Assembly: GCF_005222915.1 (NCBI RefSeq)
Contig: NZ_STFX01000018.1
Span: 142,853 to 206,852 of the forward strand
Reading direction: 5' to 3'
Source: Rhizobium sp. FKL33
GTDB lineage: Bacteria > Pseudomonadota > Alphaproteobacteria > Rhizobiales > Rhizobiaceae
Length of the DNA stretch: 64,000 bases
Shown here: piece after piece, positions 35,550-44,385 of the stretch
Layout of the letters: every line of letters starts with the position of its first letter
Numbering within the stretch: the first letter of the stretch is position 1
The notes under the pieces: model-generated
The model's database searches: none
Seen by the model: the letters and a program-made list of their open reading frames with translations, nothing else
Told to the model about the DNA's origin: nothing
Translations under genes and position numbers: made by a program

Positions 35550-36035
35550 ATGACGGCATCACCGGCACTCGACCACGAGCATTTTCTCCGGCGGAGCTTT
35601 CAGGTGGCGCGGCGGGCGCTGGAATGCGGCAATCACCCCTTCGGCGCGATCCTGGTGGGACCCGACGGCACGGTGCTAATGGAGCAGGAAAACGCCTATC
35701 AGCCGACCCGCGACATGACGGGGCATGCCGAACGCGTGTTGATGACCCGGGCCTCGCAAAGCTATTCGCCGGCGTTTCTGCGCGATTGCACCATGTACAC
35801 CTCGGCCGAACCCTGCGCCATGTGCGCGGGCGCCGCCTATTGGGCCGGAATTGGTCGCGTCGTCTACGGATTGAGCGAAAGCCAGTTGAAAGACATCACC
35901 GGCAACCATCCGGAAAATCCGACACTGGATCTACCCTGCCAGGTGGTGTTCGCGGCGGGACAGCGGCGCGTCGAGGTGATAGGCCCGATGTTGATCGACG
36001 AAGCCAAAGACTTGCACAAGAATGTGTGGGGTTGA
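35550..36035 (+). CDS. Nucleoside/guanine deaminase (zinc-dependent CDA fold)
   Basis: A 161-residue cytidine-deaminase-fold protein. Zinc ligands are His59 in GHAE, Cys89 and Cys92 in PCAMC; Glu61 is the proton shuttle. The N-terminal CGNHPFGAILV and the C-terminal segment are in line with bacterial guanine deaminases (GuaD) and plant guanosine deaminase rather than tRNA adenosine deaminase. The start at 35550 follows AAGGGG; an in-frame upstream start would overlap the LysR gene. It is regulated most likely by the divergent LysR protein. Confidence 0.85.
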   Translation: MTASPALDHEHFLRRSFQVARRALECGNHPFGAILVGPDGTVLMEQENAYQPTRDMTGHAERVLMTRASQSYSPAFLRDCTMYTSAEPCAMCAGAAYWAGIGRVVYGLSESQLKDITGNHPENPTLDLPCQVVFAAGQRRVEVIGPMLIDEAKDLHKNVWG

Positions 36036-36246
36036 AGGCGATTTCGATTCCATCACGGCGCCATCGGAATGCGAGATGTCAGACAGCGGCGAGGTCTCTC
36101 CATTCGTAACTCCTCCGAAGATAGCTTTCCAAAACTCCTGGCAAATCCCTGTTCCACCCGTCGGCATCGTCAACGGAAAGAATGGCCCTGTGCAGCCCGC
36201 AAAATAAACTGCATCTGTGTTCAACAGGCCTGAAGAAAGGATCTAA

Positions 36247-36258
36247 TAAACCGCTTTA
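36247..36258. promoter_or_regulatory. LacI-type operator upstream of adenine-deaminase paralogue 2
   Basis: TAAACCGCTTTA matches the LacI/GalR-type operator shape TAAACCGGTTTA with one mismatched pair. It lies 52 bases before the start at 36310, in a 274-base gap that otherwise shows no gene. A site of the same form lies at 42047-42058. The LacI regulator encoded at 38.9-39.9 kb is the natural candidate. Confidence 0.6.
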
Positions 36259-36309
36259 CAAAGCCGTTTGCCGGCTTATGCTGCCCTGCAAAAAGCAGGG
36301 GATTTTACC

Positions 36310-38172
36310 ATGAGGCTTCCTGAAGACCTTATCCTGAACGCCGCCGATGACATCGCCATTCGTCAGGATCTCACGCTCACCGCGCTCGGCAAGAGACCTG
36401 CCGATTTGGCTATCCGGGTGGGACGCCTGCTCAATGTCCATTCGCGGCTATGGGCCACCGATCAGGAAATTGTCATCAAGAACCGACGCATCGCGTTTGT
36501 TGGCCCTGCGGGGACTTTTCGCGGCGAGGTCAGGGAGCGGCTCGAATTTCCGGATTTGTCCGCTGTTCCTGGCTTCGGCGAGGTCCACAAGCATATCGAA
36601 AGCTCGCATCTGACCCCGGAATACGAGGCGGCGATGGTGCTGCCGCGCGGCAATACATGGACCTGTGAGGCCAGTCATGAATTCGCCAATGTCAATGGCG
36701 GCCGCAATACGGAATTCTGGCAGCGCGCCCGACGCGCGGGATGCCGTCACAAGATCTTCATTCAGCCCGGCTCCGCCGTTCCGCCGAGCGGATGGGAAAC
36801 ATCCGGTGGTTACTATGGCTATGAGGAGCAAAGCCTTTTCCTCAAGAACGATCTCTCCGTCGTCAGCCTCGACGAAGTGATGGATTGGCCCGCAGTCTGG
36901 AATCCCGAAAACCCGTCCTACGACCGGCTTTGGGGCATGATCAGGGCGACCATCGAAAACAGGGGCGTGGTGGAAGGCCACGGGTCGGGGCTGTTCGAGC
37001 CGCATGACGCCAGCGCCTATGCCGCGGCGGGTCTGACGTCCGATCACGAAGTCTGGACCCTCGAAGAAGCCTGGGCCAAGCTCAATCGCGGCGTTTTCAT
37101 CGAAATCAGGCCCTTCAACTATCCGGAAGTCCTGCCGGGCCTGCTTGAAGGAGGCTTGACCGACTGGTCGAACATCGCCTTCACCACGGACGACCGCAGC
37201 GCCACCGACACTTTGCGGCTGGGCGCGAGCGACTACAATATCCGTCACGCGATCGAACACGGCGTGCAGCCCGAAATCGCCTATCAATGCGTGACCCTGC
37301 ATCCGGCGCGCCATATGCGCATCGACGCCTGGGTCGGATCGATCACGCCGGGACGGTATGCCGATATCGTCCTGCTCGACGATGTCGAACGGGTGTCCAT
37401 CGCCAAGGTCTTCGCCGACGGCCGGCTTGTCGCCGACAACGGCGCCTATTGCGGCGAAATTTCCGCGATCGACTGGCCGGACTGGGCCAGGGACACGATC
37501 CATATCGGTCGAGCCCTGACGGAAGACGATTTCAAGGTCGCCGCCGAACCGGACCGGACCCACATGAACGCGGCCGTTCTTCGGCCCTTCCACTGGAACC
37601 AGGAGTTCCTCACTTTCGAACTGCCGGTGAAGGACGGCGCCGTCGAAAGGGACGCGTCGCGCAAGATCACAAAATTCTCGATCATCGATCGCTACTCGGG
37701 CGAAGCGAACATGGCTTCGATGTTCTGGATAGGCTGCGGGCCCGCAGATCCCGACACGGCTCTTGCCTGCTCGGTGGCGCATGACTCCCACAATGTCTGG
37801 ACGATCGGCTCATCCGACGCGGCCATGGCGCTTGCCGTCAACCGCCTGTCCGAGAATGGCGGAGGCTGGGTTCTCGCGCATAAGGGCGACATCATCGCCG
37901 AGGTGGTGTTCGAAATCGGCGGTCTGATGACCGCCCGTCCGGCCGAAGCGCTCGACGCGGATATGCAGCGGTTCATCGAGACCGCAGAGCAATTGAACTG
38001 GATGTACGAACCTTCGGTCAACAAGAACTGGAAGCCGGGATTTCCCGAGCATCTGATCTTTGCGACCCTGACCTGCGCGCCCTGGCGCTGGGTGCTCGTC
38101 GCGCCACATGACAAGGCCCCGCAGGGCTTCGTGAACGTCCAGACGGGACAAACACATCCCATCGTCTGGTGA
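36310..38172 (+). CDS. Adenine-deaminase-like amidohydrolase (paralogue 2)
   Basis: A 620-residue cog1001 amidohydrolase. The metal-binding motif HKHIESS has His93 and His95; ASHEFANV, LDEVMDWPAVWN, SDHE and the TDDRS loop follow, so the catalytic set of adenine deaminase appears complete. The C-terminal domain (GCGPADPDTALACSVAHD region) is present too. It is very similar along its length to the protein at 40-41.8 kb and less so to the one at 28.5-30.4 kb. AGGGG precedes the start. It is followed 19 bases later by a glutamine-amidotransferase-like gene. Related enzymes also act on N6-methyladenine, so the substrate is open. Confidence 0.88.
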   Translation: MRLPEDLILNAADDIAIRQDLTLTALGKRPADLAIRVGRLLNVHSRLWATDQEIVIKNRRIAFVGPAGTFRGEVRERLEFPDLSAVPGFGEVHKHIESSHLTPEYEAAMVLPRGNTWTCEASHEFANVNGGRNTEFWQRARRAGCRHKIFIQPGSAVPPSGWETSGGYYGYEEQSLFLKNDLSVVSLDEVMDWPAVWNPENPSYDRLWGMIRATIENRGVVEGHGSGLFEPHDASAYAAAGLTSDHEVWTLEEAWAKLNRGVFIEIRPFNYPEVLPGLLEGGLTDWSNIAFTTDDRSATDTLRLGASDYNIRHAIEHGVQPEIAYQCVTLHPARHMRIDAWVGSITPGRYADIVLLDDVERVSIAKVFADGRLVADNGAYCGEISAIDWPDWARDTIHIGRALTEDDFKVAAEPDRTHMNAAVLRPFHWNQEFLTFELPVKDGAVERDASRKITKFSIIDRYSGEANMASMFWIGCGPADPDTALACSVAHDSHNVWTIGSSDAAMALAVNRLSENGGGWVLAHKGDIIAEVVFEIGGLMTARPAEALDADMQRFIETAEQLNWMYEPSVNKNWKPGFPEHLIFATLTCAPWRWVLVAPHDKAPQGFVNVQTGQTHPIVW

Positions 38173-38191
38173 AAAAAGGGAGGAAAAAACA

Positions 38192-38938
38192 ATGGCGTTG
38201 AAGATCCTGCTCGCGGGAGAATCCTGGACCTCGCTCGGCCTTCATCTCAAGGGCTTTTCGCTTTACACGACCGGAGCCTATGAGGAAGGCGGAAAACCGC
38301 TGATCTCGGCTCTGGAGCGGTCGGGACATCAGGTCGACTATATGCCCAACCATCTCGTCCCCGAGCGCTTTCCGATCACCCAAGAGCGCCTTTCCGACTA
38401 TGATGTCGTGATCCTTTCGGATATCGGCGCCGATACGTTTCTTCTGCATCCCGACACACTGCTCAGGTCGCAGCGCCGACCGAGTGCGCTGAAGACCATA
38501 GCGGATTACGTCGCTTCGGGCGGCGGCCTGTTGATGATCGGCGGCTTCATGAGCTTTTCGGGGTTTGGCGGCAATGCCTGCTATCACAACACGGTGCTGG
38601 CCGATGTCCTGCCGGTGCGGATGCTCGGCCATGACGACCGGGTCGAATGCCCTGAAGGCGTCAACCCGTCAATCGCCGCCGCCCATCCCGTCACCGCTGA
38701 TCTGCCGCGCGATTGGCCACATTTTCTCGGCTATCAGCGTCTGATCGCCAAGGAGGGATCGGAGGTTCTTCTGACCGTGGGCGCTGATCCATTCCTGACG
38801 CTCGGCCAGCATGGACGCGGCCGGACGGCCGCCTTCGCGTCGGATTGCTCGCCGCATTGGGGATCCCCGGAGTTTACCGGATGGGACCATTATGCCGCCT
38901 TCTGGAGCAGTCTGGCGGGCTGGCTGTCCGGCCGGTGA
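38192..38938 (+). CDS. GATase1-like protein (PF07090 type)
   Basis: A 248-residue protein of the putative glutamine-amidotransferase-like family PF07090 (LLAGESWTSLGLHLKGFSLY, then DYDVVILSDIGADTF, GGGLLMIGGFMSF and GRGRTAAFASDCSPHWGS). I recognise the fold family but there is no established reaction, and a class I amidotransferase Cys-His-Glu triad is not evident. It follows an adenine-deaminase paralogue by 19 bases behind GGGAGG, suggesting a linked role. It converges with the LacI gene with a 3-base gap. Confidence 0.78.
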   Translation: MALKILLAGESWTSLGLHLKGFSLYTTGAYEEGGKPLISALERSGHQVDYMPNHLVPERFPITQERLSDYDVVILSDIGADTFLLHPDTLLRSQRRPSALKTIADYVASGGGLLMIGGFMSFSGFGGNACYHNTVLADVLPVRMLGHDDRVECPEGVNPSIAAAHPVTADLPRDWPHFLGYQRLIAKEGSEVLLTVGADPFLTLGQHGRGRTAAFASDCSPHWGSPEFTGWDHYAAFWSSLAGWLSGR

Positions 38939-38941
38939 GCA

Positions 38942-39943
38942 TCAGACGAGCGGGGAGACCGATCTCCGCTCCACCAGTTCGACCGGCACCCGCGCGACCG
39001 GAGGGTCCTCGATCCCGGCAATCCGGCCGCGCAAGGCCGATACGGCCTCTCGCGCCAGTCCGGCGACGTCCTGCCGGATCGCGGTGACCGGCGGATCAAG
39101 AAAGGCCAGCGGCCCGGCGTCGTCAAACGTCACCAAAGAGAGGCCGCCGCCCATCGGAATTTTCCGGTCACGCAAGGTTTCGAGCGCGCCGAACAGAAGC
39201 TCGTCGCTCGCGACAAAGACACCCGTCACATCGGGATGCCAATCGAGCAATTGCCGAAGTGCGTCGCGGCCATGATGGATCGAATAGGCGCCAAAAAGAG
39301 CGACCGTCACCTCTGCTCCGGCCATCGCGGCCTCCTCACGAAATCCGGCAAGGCGCTCACGCGAACTCATGATGCCTTCGGGCCCGCCGATGAAGGCGAG
39401 ATTGCGATGGCCGGCGCTCGTCATGTTGCGGGCCGCCAGCCGTCCGCCGGCGACATTGTCGGAAAACACCTTGGGAGCGTCGACGCCATCGATGTCCTCA
39501 TCCACCAACACCACATTGCTGGATCGTCCGATGGCCGCCGTGAGTTCGCCGTCATCGACGTGATTGGTCGCGAAGATCAATCCATCAACGAAATTCCGAC
39601 GAAGACGCTCGAGATAATGCAGCTCGCGTTCCTTCCGGTTGAGGCTCGAGTAAAGCATCAACGACAGGCCCGCCGCGCTCGCTTCGCGTTCAACCGCCGC
39701 AGCGAGCCGGGCGAAGAAGGGATTGTCGATCTCGGGAACAAGCAGCCCGATCGTATCCGAACGCCCCCGGCTCAGGCTGCGGGCATGCGGGTTCGGCTGA
39801 TAGTTCAGCGTTTCGATCGCATGATCGATGCGCCCAGCGGTTTCGGGCGGCAGAGACAGCGATCCGTTGAGATAACGGGATACCGTCGCCGGCGACAGAC
39901 CGGCGGTTCGCGCGACATCCTGCAGTGACGGCGGCTTCGCCAT
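38942..39943 (-). CDS. LacI-family transcriptional regulator
   Basis: A 333-residue LacI/GalR regulator: the helix-turn-helix SLQDVARTAGLSPATVSRYL, the hinge helix ending in ARSLSRGRSDTIGLLVPE, and a periplasmic-binding-like ligand domain. It lies 20 bases downstream of an adenine-deaminase paralogue in the same transcript. Two LacI-type operators, at 36247 and 42046, flank the surrounding genes, so it probably controls both plus-strand units and perhaps its own operon in response to a purine. Confidence 0.92.
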   Translation of the reverse strand: MAKPPSLQDVARTAGLSPATVSRYLNGSLSLPPETAGRIDHAIETLNYQPNPHARSLSRGRSDTIGLLVPEIDNPFFARLAAAVEREASAAGLSLMLYSSLNRKERELHYLERLRRNFVDGLIFATNHVDDGELTAAIGRSSNVVLVDEDIDGVDAPKVFSDNVAGGRLAARNMTSAGHRNLAFIGGPEGIMSSRERLAGFREEAAMAGAEVTVALFGAYSIHHGRDALRQLLDWHPDVTGVFVASDELLFGALETLRDRKIPMGGGLSLVTFDDAGPLAFLDPPVTAIRQDVAGLAREAVSALRGRIAGIEDPPVARVPVELVERRSVSPLV

Positions 39944-39963
39944 GGTCCTCCTCCCCTACCCCA

Positions 39964-41841
39964 TCACCATACGATGGGATGCGTCTCTCCTGTGCGGACA
40001 TTGACAAACCCTTCGGGCGCCAGGGGGCCGGGCGCCACGAGCACCCAGCGCCAGGGCGCGCAGGTGAGCGTGGCGAAGGCGAGCCTTTCGGGAAAGCCGG
40101 GTCCCCACCGCGGCGAATAGGTCGGTTCATACATCCAGTCGATCGCCCTGGCGGCCTGATAGAGCGCTTCCATCTCGGTATGCAACTCTTCAGGCGGACG
40201 CTGCGTCATCAGGCCTCCGACCTCGTAACGCACCGTCGCGGCGAGCCGTCCCCGGTCCACCAGCGCCCAGCCGCCCTGATTATCGATCAGGGCGTTGACT
40301 GCTTGCGCCATTGCGGCGTCCGAAGAGCCGACAACCCAGATGTTGTGTTTGTCGTGCCCCATCGAGCACGCGAGCGCGCAGTCGGGCGTGGAAGGCCCCG
40401 TCCCTAGCCAGAACATACTGGCGGTTCGGCCTTCGCCGGAGAAGCGATCGACAATCGCGAACTTGGTGACGTTCCGGGCGCTGTCTCGCTGCACCATCCC
40501 GTTTTCCACCGGCAGTTCCATGGTGATGAAATCGTCATGCCAGTGAAAAGGCCGCAAGAGCGCAGCGTTCATCGTTTCTCGGCCCGGCGCTGCGCGGATA
40601 GCAAAATCATCGGCCTTCATCCGCCTTTCGATGCGGACCGTGCGCGTCGCCCAGGTCGGCCAGGCGATTTCGGGCGTCTCGCCGACATAGCCCCCTTCAT
40701 CGGCAACAAGGCGTCCATCGGCCCAGACTTTGCGGATTGAAAGGCTGGGAACATCGTCGAGCAGCACGATGTCGGCGCAGCGGCCGGGGGCGATCGATCC
40801 CACCCAGGGCGTCAGCCGCATATGACGCGCCGGATTGATGGTCACGCACTGGATCGCGATTTCAGGCGCAAGGCCATTCTCGATCGCCAGGCGGACATTG
40901 TAGTCGGTCGCTCCCAGCCGGAGCGTATCCGAACAGGATCGATCATCGGTGCAGAAGGCGAATTGCGACCAATCGGCCTGACCGCGCCCGATGAGATCCC
41001 GGATGACCTCGGGAAGCGAATGCGGTCGGAGTTCGATGAACAGACCCCGGCGCAATTTGTCGAGGACTTCCTGCGATGTCCAGGCCTCGTGGTCGGACGC
41101 CATGCCCGCGGCGGCGAAAGCGCTGATCTCCACCGGATCGCGCATGCCGGCCGCATGTCCTTCGATGACGCCGCGCTGTTCGAACGTCGCCTGTATCATG
41201 CCCCAGATCCGATCGTGCGACGGGTTGTCCGGGTTCCAGACCGACGGCCAATCCATGACCTCGTCCAGTCCCGCCACCATCAGCGACGACGCCATGAAGC
41301 CAGACTGTTCGCCATGTCCGTAATAGCCCCCGCCCCATTCGTAGGCCGTCGGCGGCGTCGCCGAGCCTGGAAGGGGGAAGATCTTCAGCGGAGAGCCGTG
41401 GCGACGGGCCGTCATCCAGAATTCGAGATTGTTGGCGCCGTCGACATTGGAAAACTCGTGGCTCGCTTCGCAGGTCCAGGTATTGCCGTGAGGCAGGACC
41501 ATGGCCGCTTCATATTCGGGAGTGAGGTGGGAGCTTTCTATGTGCTTGTGGACTTCGCCAAAGCCAGGAACCGCCGACAGGCCGCGTTCATCGATGCGGC
41601 AGGCAGTCTCCCCGCGCCATGTACCGGAGGGGCCAACATAGGCGATGCGCCGGCCGCTCATCACGATTTCATGGTCTTCCAGCCATTCGCGGCCATGAAC
41701 ATCCAGTAAGCGCCCGACGCGCAGGACGCAGTCGGCAGGGTGTTTCCCGAGGGCAGTGAGCGTCAGTCGCCGCCGAATGCGGACCTCATCGGCGCCGTTG
41801 ATGAAAAGATCTTCTGGAAAACCGCCGTCCGATCCGATCAT
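39964..41841 (-). CDS. Adenine-deaminase-like amidohydrolase (paralogue 3)
   Basis: A 625-residue protein closely similar to paralogue 2: HKHIESS (His98, His100), ASHEFSNV, LDEVMDWPSVWN, SDHE and TDDRS are all kept. Three such proteins in 14 kb is unusual. It is transcribed towards the LacI gene and is divergent from the amidohydrolase operon at 42 kb. The 230-base divergent gap contains one LacI-type operator, close to the other gene. No ribosome-binding site of note was found at the start. Confidence 0.88.
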   Translation of the reverse strand: MIGSDGGFPEDLFINGADEVRIRRRLTLTALGKHPADCVLRVGRLLDVHGREWLEDHEIVMSGRRIAYVGPSGTWRGETACRIDERGLSAVPGFGEVHKHIESSHLTPEYEAAMVLPHGNTWTCEASHEFSNVDGANNLEFWMTARRHGSPLKIFPLPGSATPPTAYEWGGGYYGHGEQSGFMASSLMVAGLDEVMDWPSVWNPDNPSHDRIWGMIQATFEQRGVIEGHAAGMRDPVEISAFAAAGMASDHEAWTSQEVLDKLRRGLFIELRPHSLPEVIRDLIGRGQADWSQFAFCTDDRSCSDTLRLGATDYNVRLAIENGLAPEIAIQCVTINPARHMRLTPWVGSIAPGRCADIVLLDDVPSLSIRKVWADGRLVADEGGYVGETPEIAWPTWATRTVRIERRMKADDFAIRAAPGRETMNAALLRPFHWHDDFITMELPVENGMVQRDSARNVTKFAIVDRFSGEGRTASMFWLGTGPSTPDCALACSMGHDKHNIWVVGSSDAAMAQAVNALIDNQGGWALVDRGRLAATVRYEVGGLMTQRPPEELHTEMEALYQAARAIDWMYEPTYSPRWGPGFPERLAFATLTCAPWRWVLVAPGPLAPEGFVNVRTGETHPIVW

Positions 41842-42045
41842 CCGACTGCCCTCCGCAGACGCTCAGCCGCATAGGCGGCGCGGCGTTTCGCCGACAAGGG
41901 ACGCCCGCCGCCCGACAAGCAGATGAATTCGCACATGCACAAATTTTAACCTCTCAAATTGATCGCAAATATTGTGTGCAACAAAGCCATTTGGCAGATT
42001 GACTCCGGCGCTTCACATATAGTCTAGTACGGATGTAATTGTGTT

Positions 42046-42059
42046 GTAAATCGGTTTAC
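42046..42059. promoter_or_regulatory. LacI-type operator at the start of the amidohydrolase operon
   Basis: GTAAATCGGTTTAC is a 14-base dyad with a single mismatched pair and the central CG of LacI/GalR operators. It ends 12 bases before the ATG at 42072, where bound repressor would block initiation or elongation. Its core (TAAATCGGTTTA) has the same form as TAAACCGCTTTA at 36247. Confidence 0.65.
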
Positions 42060-42071
42060 CGGCATCTCATC

Positions 42072-43415
42072 ATGGCGTCCACCCTGCTTTTCGGCGCGAC
42101 CATCCTCACTGTCGATCCTCAAGACACAATTCTGGATCGCGGGTGGATCAGCATCAGAGATGGCCGGATATCAGGGGTTGGTCCCCATAGCGCCTGCCCA
42201 GACGCGGGACTCTTCGACGAGGTGATCGACTGCCAGGGACGGCTCGTCATGCCGGGTCTCGTCAATGCGCACACGCATGCCGCCATGATCCTGTTTCGCG
42301 GCCGGGCGGAAGGACAGAGTCTGCTGACGATGGACGGCTGGTATAACGCCATTCGCGAGCCAGAACTGGCGATGAAGCCGGAAGACGTCGCCCCCGCGGT
42401 CGATCTTTCCTGCGCTGAAATGTTGATGTCAGGCACAACGACATTCTGCGACCAGTATTTTTTTGCCGATGAGATCGCCGCAGCCGCGGCGAATTCCGGC
42501 ATGCGTGCGGTCGTCGCCTATGGCATCGTCCAATTGGGCGATGTCGAGAAGGGACGCGACGAACTCGCAAAAGCGATCGCGTTTCTGGAATACCAGCGTT
42601 CGGCGGACGGGCGGATCATTCCGTGGCTCGGCCCGCATGCGCCCTTCGTCGACAATTCGGAAGACCTCCTGAAGGTGGAAGTCGATGTCGCTCTCCGGCA
42701 TGGCGTCGGACTGCATCTGCATATGGCGGCCGGTCCGGAGGACAATGCGGAGACGCTGGCGCGTTATGGCCTGACTGCGACGGCGGCGCTTGAGCGGGAC
42801 GGATTTTTCGCCGCACGCGTCCACGCCGCGCACTGCCTCGACCTATCTGACGATGACATCGCCGTTTTTGCACGGGCGCCGCAGGCATCCGTCGCCCATT
42901 GCGCGAGCGCTTCACTTCGCTCGGGCCGCAAGGGCATATGCCCCGTCAAATCTCTGAGAGAAGCCGGTGTCGTCGTAACCCTGGGCACGGACAATGTCGC
43001 CGCCAATAATTCCTACGACATGATCGCGGAAATGCGGACGGCCGGCTTGCTCGCCGGTCATCGCGAAGGCGTAGCCCAGGTGATCTCCAGCCGGGAATTG
43101 ATCCGCATGGCGACGATCGACGGCGCGCGCGCTCTTGGCCTCGACCATGAGATCGGCTCTCTGGAAGTTGGAAAAGCGGCCGATCTCATCTCGATCGATA
43201 TCGATTCACCCGGTTATTCCGACTGCCCCGATGTCGCGGCATTGCTTGTCTACTCGGGCAGCGGTCGTGATGTGTGCGATGTCTGGGTCGGCGGCGAGAG
43301 GCTCGTGGCCGAACGGCGATTGACGCGACGATCCTACAAGGAGATCCGCGCGGCCTACGGCTCCGCCTACGACGCCTTCTGGAGCCGCGTCGCCGCGCAG
43401 AGGACCGCAGCATGA
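42072..43415 (+). CDS. ATZ/TRZ-type amidohydrolase (probable purine or S-adenosylhomocysteine/MTA deaminase)
   Basis: A 447-residue member of the ATZ/TRZ/MtaD amidohydrolase group. Metal-binding His67 and His69 lie in NAHTHAAMILFRG, with LHLHMAAG, VHAAHCLDL and LGTDNVAANNSYDMIAEMR further on; the last follows the MtaD/SsnA form with Asn in place of Gly after TD. Members deaminate S-adenosylhomocysteine, methylthioadenosine, guanine, 8-oxoguanine or triazines. The neighbouring nucleoside hydrolase and importer point to a purine compound. The start was chosen to give the usual N-terminus MASTLLFGATILTVD; the ribosome-binding site is weak. It overlaps the next gene by ATGA. Confidence 0.87.
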   Translation: MASTLLFGATILTVDPQDTILDRGWISIRDGRISGVGPHSACPDAGLFDEVIDCQGRLVMPGLVNAHTHAAMILFRGRAEGQSLLTMDGWYNAIREPELAMKPEDVAPAVDLSCAEMLMSGTTTFCDQYFFADEIAAAAANSGMRAVVAYGIVQLGDVEKGRDELAKAIAFLEYQRSADGRIIPWLGPHAPFVDNSEDLLKVEVDVALRHGVGLHLHMAAGPEDNAETLARYGLTATAALERDGFFAARVHAAHCLDLSDDDIAVFARAPQASVAHCASASLRSGRKGICPVKSLREAGVVVTLGTDNVAANNSYDMIAEMRTAGLLAGHREGVAQVISSRELIRMATIDGARALGLDHEIGSLEVGKAADLISIDIDSPGYSDCPDVAALLVYSGSGRDVCDVWVGGERLVAERRLTRRSYKEIRAAYGSAYDAFWSRVAAQRTAA

Positions 43416-44365
43416 GCGCCCCCCGTCTCATCGTCGATACCGATGGCGGCGTTGACGACGCGCAAGCGCTGATGATGCTCGCCGGCGCCGGTCGGTTGCC
43501 CTTCGCGGTCACGACCGTGTTCGGCAATGTGCCGCTGGATGTCGCCACCGACAATGTCCTCGCAGTGCTCGCCACAGTCGGATGCGACGCTCCGGTCCAT
43601 AAAGGCGCGGTCGGCCCCCTGATCGGCCAACCGGTCAATGCTCAGGACGTTCACGGGGACGATGGACTGGGCGGCGCGCCGAGACCGCCGAGACAATCCC
43701 GGCCGGCTCCCGAAAACGCCGTGGATTTTCTGCGCCGCCATCTTGTCGACGCCGGGGCGTCCGGAGACAGGATCGACCTTCTGATGCTTGGGCCGCTTAC
43801 CAACCTCGCGCTCGCCTTGCGCCTTGACCCCGCGATCGTCGGCGGCCTCGGTCAGGTGACGATCATGGGAGCCACGCGCGAGGGTCGCGGCAACGTGACG
43901 CCCGCTGCGGAATTCAACATCTACGCCGATCCGGAGGCGGCGGAGATCGTGTTCTCGTCCGGTCTCGCGATCACGCTTGTTCCCTGGGAAAGCTGCCTCG
44001 CTCATTTCCTCGCCGGCGATGAGGTGGACGAACTGCATACGGCGTCGGCAGACGACGGCGCCGCAAAACTTTCCGTTGCGCTGGCGACACATCTGCGCGC
44101 GAACGCCATGCGGCGAGGCCGCGGCGACCGGATGTTTTTCGTCGACCCGCTTGCCGCCGCCGTCGCCATCGACGCCGACGCCGTCACATCGAGTTTCATG
44201 GCGGCGGTCGAAGTCGAACTCGCCAGAGGCCCCGCGCGCGGCATGACCATCATCGATCCCGCCGCCCGTGATCGCGCCGCCGGCGTGAGGATTGTGGAGT
44301 GCGTCGACAAGGAGCGGTTGACGACGCTTTATCGGCAATCCATCGCGCCCAGTTTAAAGGCATAA
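43412..44365 (+). CDS. Inosine-uridine-preferring nucleoside hydrolase family protein
   Basis: A 317-residue nucleoside hydrolase. The calcium-binding motif IVDTDGGVDDAQAL (Asp9, Asp11, Asp15, Asp16), the MLGPLTNLALAL segment and the AAEFNIYADPEAA stretch are typical. It cleaves the N-glycosidic bond of a nucleoside to base and ribose. It overlaps the amidohydrolase by ATGA and is followed 20 bases later by a BMP-type importer, which suggests import, hydrolysis and deamination of a purine nucleoside by one operon. Confidence 0.92.
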   Translation: MSAPRLIVDTDGGVDDAQALMMLAGAGRLPFAVTTVFGNVPLDVATDNVLAVLATVGCDAPVHKGAVGPLIGQPVNAQDVHGDDGLGGAPRPPRQSRPAPENAVDFLRRHLVDAGASGDRIDLLMLGPLTNLALALRLDPAIVGGLGQVTIMGATREGRGNVTPAAEFNIYADPEAAEIVFSSGLAITLVPWESCLAHFLAGDEVDELHTASADDGAAKLSVALATHLRANAMRRGRGDRMFFVDPLAAAVAIDADAVTSSFMAAVEVELARGPARGMTIIDPAARDRAAGVRIVECVDKERLTTLYRQSIAPSLKA

Positions 44366-44385
44366 AGCCCCAGAAGGAGAACGAC

